The position numbers were made by a program, and so were the translations under genes. Positions 1-5,664 of a DNA stretch of 8,153 nucleotides are shown here, in pieces (the first letter of the stretch is position 1; each line of letters opens with the position of its first letter). The notes under the pieces are model-generated. The model did no database searches and was not told the origin of the DNA. It was given only the letters and a program-made list of their open reading frames with translations. Source of the stretch: an uncultured Clostridia bacterium (GTDB lineage Bacteria > Bacillota > Clostridia > Oscillospirales > Ruminococcaceae); assembly GCA_947381875.1 (NCBI GenBank), contig CANCXY010000154.1:1-8153 (forward strand), given 5' to 3'.

Positions 1-50
1 GCCTCTGGACTCCGCCAAAGGGGCACAGCCCCTTTGGAAACCCATCTTGT
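1..50 (+). repeat. Palindromic intergenic repeat, copy 1 (truncated by window start)
   Basis: This stretch is the reverse complement of 2578-2627 at 49 of 50 positions. It holds a 10-bp-arm palindrome (CCAAAGGGGC at 15-24, GCCCCTTTGG at 28-37). The only difference between the copies is base 25, in the 3-nt loop, so the stem is unchanged. The window begins inside the element, which probably continues upstream as copy 2 does. It resembles REP/BIME-like interspersed palindromes; the family identity is inferred. Confidence 0.85.
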
Positions 51-105
51 TCCAAAATTGTAAACCCTGCGCCGCAAAATAACACAATTAAAGATAGTAT
101 AGCAC

Positions 106-147
106 AAAACAGGCGGAGGGCAAATACCTTCCGCCTGTTTTTTTTGC
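106..147. terminator. Bidirectional rho-independent terminator
   Basis: A perfect 12-bp inverted repeat (AAAACAGGCGGA at 106-117, TCCGCCTGTTTT at 130-141) closes a short loop and can be extended inward by GG/CC pairs. On the plus strand it is followed by a run of eight T (138-145). On the minus strand the stem ends in a short T run. It lies about 20 bp past the stop codon of the minus-strand lipoprotein gene, so it most likely ends that transcript. The longer T tract would also stop transcription arriving from the left. Confidence 0.85.
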
Positions 148-159
148 TTTTTTCGGAAA

Positions 160-1254
160 TTATTTTTTCAGTTCCGCCGGAATCTCCAGCCCAATGGCCG
201 CGCAGTTTTCTTCATTGATGGCAAACTCCAGGTCCTCTACCGCCGCGAAGCCCACGGGTACGGTGGCAACATCCTTGCCGTTCACGAGGATCTCAACGGC
301 CTGTTCCGCCGCCATCTTGCCCAAGTTGTAGTAGTTGATGCCATAGGTGGCCGTGCCGCCGGATGTCACCATGTTCCCCTCGCCGCAGATGACGGGAATC
401 TTCGCCTGCTCGGCGATCTGGGCGGCGGTGGGCATGTTCTCGGCAAAGAGGTTATCGGTAGGCACATACAGCACGTCCACTTCACCGACAGCCTTTGTCG
501 TGACCGGCTGGATGTCGTTGACATCGGAGCAGGTATAGCGGCTGACCGTCAGGCCGCGCTCGGTAAAAGCCGCCTCGGCAAGATCCGCCTGCAAAATGGA
601 GTTATCCTCGGCGCTACAATACAGGATGCCTACAGTCTTTGCCTCCGGTACAAGCTGCTGGAGCAAGTCGGCCTGCTCATTGATGGGATTCATATCGGAC
701 GTGCCGGAAACGTTGCCGCCGGGCGCGTCATTGCTCTCCACCAGGCCCGAATCGACGAAATCGGTAACAGCCGTCGCCAAGATGGGGATGGTCGTCGTGG
801 CCTGTGCCGCAGCCTGCGCGGCGGGCGTCGCGACCGCAAGGATCAGGTCGACTTTATCATTGACAAACTTGGTGGCGATCGGCGCGCAGTTCGGGATCTC
901 GCCCTGCGCGTTCTGCACCTCGATATTGTCCGCGCTGAAACCAGCGGCAACAAGGCCGTCGACAAAGCCCTCGCGGGCGGCATCCAGCGCCGGATGTTCC
1001 GCAAGCTGAATTACGCCGACGTGGAACGACGCGGCGTCGCCCCCTGCGGACGGCTGGCTTTCGGACTGGGAGTCCGCTTCACTGGAACTGGAAGAAGTGC
1101 TGTCGGACACGCTATCGGACGTGCTGTCCGAGACGGCGCTGCTGGACGAACTGTTGTCCGGCTGGCTGGCGGAGCTGCTGCTCTGCGCGCCGCCGCAGGC
1201 CGCGAGGCACAGCATCAGCGCAGCCGCCGTGAAAATCGCTAAAATCTTTTTCAT
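160..1254 (-). CDS. ABC transporter substrate-binding lipoprotein, TrpX/ABC_sub_bind type
   Basis: This 364-residue protein is a predicted extracytoplasmic lipoprotein that captures a small ligand for an ABC importer. Residues 1-20 form a lipoprotein signal peptide (MKKILAIF start, lipobox LAAC, lipidated Cys20). Residues 23-70 are a low-complexity Ser/Asp/Glu linker that tethers the domain to the membrane. Residues 77-364 match the periplasmic-binding fold of PF04392/COG2984, with conserved-looking stretches such as VGVIQLAEHPALD and GGNVSGTSD. Members of this family have been linked to tryptophan or tyrosine uptake, but the ligand cannot be read from sequence. I chose the ATG at 1254 over an ATG 33 bases upstream because GGAGGG sits just before it and the signal peptide then begins normally. 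The terminator follows directly, so no permease or ATPase gene is co-transcribed downstream in view. Confidence 0.9.
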   Translation of the reverse strand: MKKILAIFTAAALMLCLAACGGAQSSSSASQPDNSSSSSAVSDSTSDSVSDSTSSSSSEADSQSESQPSAGGDAASFHVGVIQLAEHPALDAAREGFVDGLVAAGFSADNIEVQNAQGEIPNCAPIATKFVNDKVDLILAVATPAAQAAAQATTTIPILATAVTDFVDSGLVESNDAPGGNVSGTSDMNPINEQADLLQQLVPEAKTVGILYCSAEDNSILQADLAEAAFTERGLTVSRYTCSDVNDIQPVTTKAVGEVDVLYVPTDNLFAENMPTAAQIAEQAKIPVICGEGNMVTSGGTATYGINYYNLGKMAAEQAVEILVNGKDVATVPVGFAAVEDLEFAINEENCAAIGLEIPAELKK

Positions 1255-1321
1255 CTTTACCCTCCATCTCCCTCTCCAAAAATACACTTCCTGTGCATTT
1301 TTATCAAAAGGAATTTCACTG

Positions 1322-1341
1322 TGCTAAAGTATACCACAGCA
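1322..1341. promoter_or_regulatory. Imperfect palindrome overlapping the -10 box, possible operator
   Basis: The sequence reads TGCT-AAA-GTATAC-CAC-AGCA. The outer four and the central six bases are symmetric, while the two 3-nt spacers are not. It covers the proposed -10 box of the lipoprotein gene, where a repressor site would be expected. The length is short enough to arise by chance, so this is only a candidate. Confidence 0.25.
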
Positions 1342-1357
1342 TTCCCAGCAAATACAA
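1328..1357 (-). promoter_or_regulatory. Probable sigma-A promoter of the lipoprotein gene
   Basis: On the minus strand, TTGTAT (complement of 1352-1357) is followed after 18 bp by TATACT (complement of 1328-1333). The bases TGG directly before the -10 give an extended -10 (TGn). The predicted start lies near 1321, leaving a leader of about 65 nt before the ATG at 1254. That is too short for a T-box or a typical riboswitch. Confidence 0.6.
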
Positions 1358-1377
1358 GAGCATAAAACGCCCAATTT

Positions 1378-1440
1378 TATACACGCTCCGCGCGCATTTT
1401 TAGTAAAAACAGCGGGAAAGAAGTCGTGTATATTTATACA
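1378..1440. repeat. AT-rich inverted repeats between the two genes
   Basis: TATACACG (1378-1385) and CGTGTATA (1425-1432) form an 8-bp inverted repeat 39 bp apart. A second small palindrome, TGTATA-TT-TATACA, lies at 1427-1440 and covers the aminotransferase stop codon. Neither is a standard intrinsic terminator, because no strong GC stem with a T tract follows on the minus strand. They could be protein-binding sites upstream of the lipoprotein promoter, or chance AT-rich symmetry. Confidence 0.3.
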
Positions 1441-2558
1441 GGCAGCTTTGCCAGGTATTCGCCCATCTTTTCCAGCCCCTGCCGGATGACAGCGGGCGTG
1501 TTCGCGTAACCGATGCGCAAATACCCTTCCCTGTCCATCACACTGCCCGGCACAAGCAGTACGCCTGTTTCGCGCAGAAGCCCCAGGCAGAAATCCGCGC
1601 TTTTCATGTCAAATTCCATTTTCAGAAAAGCCGTTGTGCCCGCTTTCGGCTTTACAAAGCTCAGTTTTGGCTGTCCATCCAGCCATTGTTCCAGCACAGT
1701 TAGATTCCCGGTGACGATCGCGCGGCTTCGGGCGGCGATGGCGTCCTTGCAAGAGAGCGCGACGGCGGCCAGGTATTCGTCGATACCACCGCAGCTAATG
1801 GTATTGTAATCGCGGTGGCGCAAAATCTGTTCCAACAGGATACGCGGCGCGGCGATCCAGCCCAAGCGCAGGCCCGCGAGGGAGAAGGTCTTGGACATAC
1901 TGCCCGTGGAAATGCCCTTCTCGTACAGGTCAGCAATGGACGTGCCAAACGCCTCGCCCTCATGCGTCAGGCCCCGGTATACCTCGTCGCAGAGGAGCCA
2001 CGCGCCCGCCGCCCGGGCAGTATCTACGATTTTTTGCAAAAGCGCGTCGTCCATCAGCGAACCGGCGGGGTTGTTGGGGTTGTTGATGCAAATCAGCTTT
2101 GTGTGGTTTGTCACAAGGCTTTTCAGCTCGTCCATATCCGGCAGGAAACCGTTTTCCGCGCGCAGCGGCAAAATGCGCACCTTCGCGCCGAATGCCTCCG
2201 GGATAGAATAATGCTGCTGGTACGTCGGCAATACCGAAATCACCTCGTCGCCCGGCTCCACCAGCGTTTCAATCACCAGATGGTTTGCGCCAATCGCGCC
2301 GTGCGTGGTAACGATATTCTCCGGCCCCTGTTTTTCATACAGCCCCGCGATCAGCGCGCGCAGGCGTTCGCTCCCTTCAATCGCGCCGTAGGTAAGTTTC
2401 ATGTTGAGCAGATCGGCGACCGCCTGCTCCCGGCACCCGGCCAGGTCCAGCAGTTCCCCTACCGTCAGGGATTCCACACACGTTTCCGCCAAATTATATG
2501 TACAATCATTTTCATAGGCGTTCATCCACATTTCCACGCCAAAATCCCGTATCTTCAA
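1434..2558 (-). CDS. PLP-dependent class I/II aminotransferase
   Basis: This 374-residue protein is a fold-type I pyridoxal-phosphate enzyme of the COG0436-like aminotransferase group, predicted to be cytoplasmic. Visible landmarks are NNPNNPAG (159-166, cofactor-contacting Asn163), CDEVYRG (190-196, Asp191 to the pyridine nitrogen, Tyr194 to O3'), SMSKTFSLAGLR (220-231, Schiff-base Lys223) and YLRIGYAN (346-353, Arg348 for the substrate carboxylate). The frame stays open upstream to an ATG at 2873, but that extension runs through the palindromic repeat and is not credible. I place the start at a TTG (2558) because AAAGGAG lies 9 nt before it; the next ATG would remove nine conserved-looking residues. 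It is the last gene of the peptide operon, after the NlpC/P60 gene. The substrate is unknown; an amino acid released from muropeptides is a context-based guess. Confidence 0.9.
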   Translation of the reverse strand: MKIRDFGVEMWMNAYENDCTYNLAETCVESLTVGELLDLAGCREQAVADLLNMKLTYGAIEGSERLRALIAGLYEKQGPENIVTTHGAIGANHLVIETLVEPGDEVISVLPTYQQHYSIPEAFGAKVRILPLRAENGFLPDMDELKSLVTNHTKLICINNPNNPAGSLMDDALLQKIVDTARAAGAWLLCDEVYRGLTHEGEAFGTSIADLYEKGISTGSMSKTFSLAGLRLGWIAAPRILLEQILRHRDYNTISCGGIDEYLAAVALSCKDAIAARSRAIVTGNLTVLEQWLDGQPKLSFVKPKAGTTAFLKMEFDMKSADFCLGLLRETGVLLVPGSVMDREGYLRIGYANTPAVIRQGLEKMGEYLAKLPV

Positions 2559-2577
2559 TGGGCATTTCTCCTTTGAA

Positions 2578-2666
2578 ACAAGATGGGTTTCCAAAGGGGC
2601 TGCGCCCCTTTGGCGGAGTCCAGAGGCAGCGCCTCTGGCAGGATTCCAAAGGGCAGCGCCCTTTGG
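2578..2666 (-). repeat. Palindromic intergenic repeat, copy 2 (three hairpins)
   Basis: Three tight palindromes lie in series: 2591-2613 (10-bp arms CCAAAGGGGC/GCCCCTTTGG), 2620-2638 (8-bp arms CCAGAGGC/GCCTCTGG) and 2646-2666 (9-bp arms CCAAAGGGC/GCCCTTTGG). Each has a 3-nt loop. The part at 2578-2627 is repeated inverted at 1-50. The element fills almost all of the gap between the NlpC/P60 stop codon and the ribosome binding site of the aminotransferase. In the operon mRNA it would form a run of stable hairpins, which could attenuate transcription, shield the upstream message from 3' exonucleases or mark a processing point. No T tract follows, so it is not a classical terminator. Confidence 0.85.
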
Positions 2667-2692
2667 GCGGGTTTGGGCGGCAGCCCAATATG

Positions 2693-3511
2693 CTAAAAGA
2701 TGCTGCCGACAGCGTTCATCGTCTCTTTGAGATCGGCGCGGTAATCGGCGTCGCCTTCGTTCAGGCTGCTGATTATAACACCCTCTGTGCCGGGGTGCGC
2801 TGTCGAATGGATGAAGCGCCCATCCCACAGGTACATGGCTACATGGCCGGGGAAAAAGAGCAGGTCGCCGCACCCGGCCTGGGAAAATGCTATTTCGCGC
2901 AGAACAAAGCCATCCTTGATATGGGCGTCACGGTAAATAATCACGCCGTTCAGCAGATAGGCCATAGAGACAAGGCCGCTGCAATCAATACCGAGCGGCG
3001 TCTTGCCGCCCCAGCGGTACTGCGTGCCCAGATAGGAGAGCGCCGTTTCGCACAGGCGTTCCCGCAGCGCCTCCTCCCCGCCGCCTGTCCACAGGGGCGC
3101 GGGTTTGGCCAGATAGGTACTTTTCGTATAGCCGAGCTGCCCATCGGCCAGGCGGACAGGCTGCCAGCCCTTTTCGTCGGGCGCGCCCTCCGGGCAGACA
3201 AGCGCCCCGCGCGGCATGGCCTGCAAACAGCCGCCCTGCACCTTCGGCTGGTGCAGTACGTCCATATAGGGCTTTTGTACACACAGCTTTTCCGACGCCT
3301 GCCAGCGGCCCGCCGCCGCTTCATCCCGCAGCAGGCACCGCGCGGGCGTCCAGCCCTCGTAACGGTAGTGCGTCCGCACATGGCAATAGCCGTCTTTCTC
3401 CTCCAATACCTCTACAACCATGCCGTACAGCGCCTCGTCCGCCAACTCGCACAGCGGTTCGGGCTTTGTGTACAGGGGGGCTATATCGGAAATCACAATC
3501 GCAAGGCTCAT
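2693..3511 (-). CDS. SH3-NlpC/P60 endopeptidase, YkfC-like (gamma-D-Glu-L-diamino acid)
   Basis: This 272-residue protein has bacterial SH3-like domains in roughly residues 1-135 and a C-terminal NlpC/P60 (peptidase C40) domain in about 148-260. The catalytic residues are visible: Cys177 in GIDCSGLVS, His223 in PGHVAMYL and a third polar residue, His235, in FIHSTAH. Tyr165 in QYRWGGKTP matches the usual motif before the nucleophile. Family members of this layout cut the gamma-D-Glu/diaminopimelate (or Lys) bond in murein peptides with a free N-terminal L-Ala. There is no signal peptide, which suggests a cytoplasmic recycling enzyme rather than a secreted wall hydrolase. It starts 12 bp after the S66 peptidase gene, with a GAGGG site overlapping that gene's stop codon, so the two are probably translationally coupled. 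Confidence 0.92.
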   Translation of the reverse strand: MSLAIVISDIAPLYTKPEPLCELADEALYGMVVEVLEEKDGYCHVRTHYRYEGWTPARCLLRDEAAAGRWQASEKLCVQKPYMDVLHQPKVQGGCLQAMPRGALVCPEGAPDEKGWQPVRLADGQLGYTKSTYLAKPAPLWTGGGEEALRERLCETALSYLGTQYRWGGKTPLGIDCSGLVSMAYLLNGVIIYRDAHIKDGFVLREIAFSQAGCGDLLFFPGHVAMYLWDGRFIHSTAHPGTEGVIISSLNEGDADYRADLKETMNAVGSIF

Positions 3512-3523
3512 GGTCTTTTTCCC

Positions 3524-4450
3524 TCAATCTTTCCTGTATTCCAGCACACGCAGTGTGCGGTTTGTCGCGTCCATCAGTACATTGACGCCCAGAGGCAGCG
3601 AGAGCGTGGGCAGGACGTGGCCGCATTGCAGCGCGCCCAAAATCGGCTTGCCCTCGTCCAACAGGAGTTCCGTGATTACGTCATGCAGCGTCAGGCTGTT
3701 CTCCGGGTCTGAGGCGGCGCAGTCGGTGAACGCGCCGAGCAGAATGCCCGCGCAGGCCCGCAGCTTGCCCGCCTGCTTGAGCATCAGCAGCATGCGGTCG
3801 ATGCGGTAGGGCGATTCGCCGATATCCTCCAAAAACAGCACCTTGTCCTTGGTGTCAATCTCATACGGCGTGCCAAGTGTGGAGACGACGAGCGAGAGGT
3901 TACCGCCCACCAGCACACCCCGGCAGCTCCCCTTGGCGATGGTGTGCATGGGGCTGTCGTCCGGGTTCACGATGTCCGGCTCCTGCCCGCCGAACAGCAC
4001 CGAGCGCAGGGAATTTTTGGTAAAAGCGTCCAGCCCTGCGTACCATTCGGTGGAGGGCATGGGTGTGTGATAGGTGACGAACCCGCAGCGCTGGTTCATC
4101 ATCTGATGCAGGATTGTGATATCGCTGTAGCCGCAGAATACTTTGGGATGCTTTGCCACCACGTCCCAGTTGATGCGCTCCAACAGGCGCTGCGCGCCGT
4201 ATCCGCCGCGTATGCAGATCACACCCTGGATCGTCTCATCCGCGAAAGCATTGTTCAGGTCCTCCGCGCGCGCGCTGTCATACCCCGCAAGGTAGCCGTG
4301 ACGCAGCAGGCAGCTTGGATATACAACGGGCGTAAGGCCCATCCCCCGCACGCTCGCGACGGCAGGCTCCAGACGGTCCCTGGGCACAGGGCCGGAAGGG
4401 GAAAGCAGCGCGACGCGCGCGCCCTTTGTCAGCGGTTCTGGTGTGATCAT
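3524..4450 (-). CDS. ldcA: LD-carboxypeptidase, peptidase family S66 (LdcA/YkfA-like)
   Basis: This 308-residue protein has the normal length for family S66. The catalytic triad can be placed: Ser109 in FCGYSDIT, Glu208 in FLEDIGE and His278 in CGHVLPTLSLPLG. The oxyanion-region motif RGGYG lies at 81-85. LD-carboxypeptidases remove the terminal D-Ala from tetrapeptides during murein recycling in the cytoplasm; no signal peptide is present. The ATG at 4450 is preceded by AAGGAG at a spacing of 10 nt. The next gene is a YkfC-like endopeptidase and the preceding genes are an oligopeptide importer, which fits murein-peptide use. MccF-type proteins, which give immunity to microcin C, are in the same fold family. 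I consider that less likely here because of the NlpC/P60 partner. Confidence 0.9.
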   Translation of the reverse strand: MITPEPLTKGARVALLSPSGPVPRDRLEPAVASVRGMGLTPVVYPSCLLRHGYLAGYDSARAEDLNNAFADETIQGVICIRGGYGAQRLLERINWDVVAKHPKVFCGYSDITILHQMMNQRCGFVTYHTPMPSTEWYAGLDAFTKNSLRSVLFGGQEPDIVNPDDSPMHTIAKGSCRGVLVGGNLSLVVSTLGTPYEIDTKDKVLFLEDIGESPYRIDRMLLMLKQAGKLRACAGILLGAFTDCAASDPENSLTLHDVITELLLDEGKPILGALQCGHVLPTLSLPLGVNVLMDATNRTLRVLEYRKD

Positions 4451-4530
4451 TGGGCAGACTCTCCTTTGCTTGCGAAACGTTTATATCCTCTACAGGCGCG
4501 CTTTTCCGCTTGGGGAAACATCGTTCTCAG

Positions 4531-4562
4531 GTCTTCTCCCCGACCAAAGGCGGGGAGAAGAC
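4531..4562. repeat. Strong hairpin upstream of ldcA
   Basis: A perfect 12-bp inverted repeat (GTCTTCTCCCCG at 4531-4542, CGGGGAGAAGAC at 4551-4562) has an 8-nt loop. Its core (TTCTCCCCG, AAGGCGGGGAGAA) is shared with the hairpin at 4666-4694, so the two look like members of one repeat family. It lies about 80 nt before the ldcA start on the transcribed strand. No T tract follows on either strand, so a classical terminator is unlikely. Confidence 0.8.
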
Positions 4563-4604
4563 CACCGGACAGGCGGCATGCCTCTCCGGGTCAAAATGGC
4601 GGTC

Positions 4605-4723
4605 GGGAAAACACTCAAAAATCAATTTTTGCGCTTTTGCGCGGTGGGAAGCAATGAATCCTGTCGTTTCTCCCCGCCGAAGGCGGGGAGAAACAGACAA
4701 AATTGATTTCCGTGGGAAAACAC
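4605..4723. mobile_element. Candidate MITE-like element with flanking 10-bp direct repeats
   Basis: A perfect 10-bp direct repeat, GGGAAAACAC, lies at 4605-4614 and 4714-4723. The 99 bp between them carry an 11-bp inverted repeat near the ends (AAATCAATTTT at 4619-4629, AAAATTGATTT at 4699-4709) and an inner hairpin at 4666-4694. A short non-coding unit with inverted ends and flanking duplication fits a miniature inverted-repeat element or a REP-like insertion. The inverted repeats start 4 bp inside the direct repeats, which is not ideal for a transposon end. The interpretation is inference from one copy. Confidence 0.35.
4666..4694 (-). repeat. Very stable hairpin with UUCG tetraloop on the mRNA strand
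   Basis: The arms GTTTCTCCCCGCC (4666-4678) and GGCGGGGAGAAAC (4682-4694) form a perfect stem. Read on the minus strand, the one the operon mRNA matches, the tip is C(TTCG)G, the classic extra-stable tetraloop. The stem can extend by four more pairs (4662-4665 with 4696-4699) past one bulged base at 4695. It sits 35 bp after the oppF stop codon, where it could protect the transporter mRNA or set a boundary between transporter and enzyme messages. No T tract follows. Confidence 0.75.
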
Positions 4724-4728
4724 GCCTC

Positions 4729-5664
4729 CTATTTTAGCATATCCCGGTAGGCCGCGAATTCCTCCTTGTTTGCCAGGATAAAATGCCCTTCCTCAATCTC
4801 GCTCCACACCGGCGGGTCCTGTTCATAGTGGTGGCAGGCGGGGTCATACACCTGAAGCACTTTGTGTTTCTCGGCTTCGGGGTCCGGGAGAGGGATGGCC
4901 GAAAGCAGCGCACGGGTATAGGGGTGCAGCGGGTGCGCGAACAGCTTTTCCGTCTCGGCCAGTTCCACGATGCGGCCCAAGTGGATCACCGCGATGCGCT
5001 CACAGATAAAGCGCATGACGGAGAGGTCGTGGCTGATGAACAAATAGGTAAGGCCGCGCTGACGCTGGAGCTGCGCCAACAGGTTCAACACCTGCGCACG
5101 GATGGAAACGTCCAGCGCAGAGATCGGTTCGTCCGCAATGATGAATTCCGGGGCCATAATCAGCGCCCTGGCAATGCCGATGCGCTGGCGCTGTCCGCCC
5201 GAAAACTCGTGCGGGAAACGACTGGCAAATTCCGGCAGCAGGCCCACGTCGGAAAGCGTCTGCGCCACACGCGCACGCCGCTCCTCCTCGGTAAGATGCT
5301 CGCCCAGGTTATACAGGCCCTCGGAGACAATATAGTCCACTTTGGCGCGCTCGTTGAGCGAGGCCATCGGGTCCTGGAAAATCATCTGTATCTTGCGGGT
5401 GATCGTGCGGTCCAGCTCGCGGCTGATTTTGCCGCTGATGCGCTCACCGTCATAAAGTATCTCCCCGGACGCAGCCGGGTTTACACGGATAATGGTGCGC
5501 CCAATCGTTGTTTTCCCGCTGCCGGATTCCCCCACAAGGCCAAAAGTCTCCCCTTTGTAAATGGAAAAGCTCACGCCCTTTACCGCTGTGAACGGATGGC
5601 GGCGGTCGCCGAATTTCACAACGAGGTCGCGCACCTCCACTAAGGGCTTGCGTTCACTGCTCAT
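4729..5664 (-). CDS. oppF: Oligopeptide ABC transporter ATP-binding protein OppF
   Basis: This 311-residue protein is one of the two ATPases that power a peptide importer at the inner face of the membrane. The full set of ABC motifs is present: Walker A GESGSGKT (45-52, Lys51), Q-loop Gln97 in MIFQDP, signature FSGGQ (154-158), Walker B FIIADEP (174-180, catalytic Glu179) and switch His212. The C-terminal oligo_HPY segment (HPLHPYTRALLSAIP, 244-258) marks the peptide-transporter subfamily. The tail containing GHFILANKEEF is like Firmicutes OppF rather than the Cys-rich DppF tails. The ATG overlaps the oppD stop in an ATGA, with a G-rich ribosome binding site (AGGGGGG) 7 nt upstream. It is the last transporter gene, before the hairpin-rich gap. 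Confidence 0.93.
   Translation of the reverse strand: MSSERKPLVEVRDLVVKFGDRRHPFTAVKGVSFSIYKGETFGLVGESGSGKTTIGRTIIRVNPAASGEILYDGERISGKISRELDRTITRKIQMIFQDPMASLNERAKVDYIVSEGLYNLGEHLTEEERRARVAQTLSDVGLLPEFASRFPHEFSGGQRQRIGIARALIMAPEFIIADEPISALDVSIRAQVLNLLAQLQRQRGLTYLFISHDLSVMRFICERIAVIHLGRIVELAETEKLFAHPLHPYTRALLSAIPLPDPEAEKHKVLQVYDPACHHYEQDPPVWSEIEEGHFILANKEEFAAYRDMLK

Noticed and set aside
51..105. Small RNA ending at the terminator at 106-147
   Set aside because: The AT-rich stretch has -10-like bases (TAGTAT near 95-100), but no matching -35 box on the plus strand.
1255..1327. T-box or riboswitch in the leader of the TrpX-type gene
   Set aside because: The leader from the proposed promoter is only about 65 nt, with no T-box consensus and no terminator/antiterminator pair.
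1815..2576. Long plus-strand open frames opposite the aminotransferase, NlpC/P60 and oppF genes
   Set aside because: They are antisense shadows in GC-rich coding sequence, with Arg/Gln/His-rich composition, no ribosome binding sites and no recognisable domains.
2578..2666. CRISPR array from several similar repeats
   Set aside because: The units are palindromes of different length and sequence without uniform spacers, and no cas genes are present.
4451..4528. Internal promoter for ldcA, with TATAAA in GAGGATATAAACG on the minus strand
   Set aside because: The -10-like hexamer is reasonable, but no credible -35 lies 16-18 bp upstream and no extended -10 is present. It remains possible but is not supported enough to annotate.
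4630..4730. Possible small gene after the perfect AGGAGG at 4725-4730 (GTG at 4721-4723)
   Set aside because: The spacing from the ribosome binding site to the GTG is only one base, and the reading frame runs straight through the hairpin and inverted repeats with no recognisable protein character.
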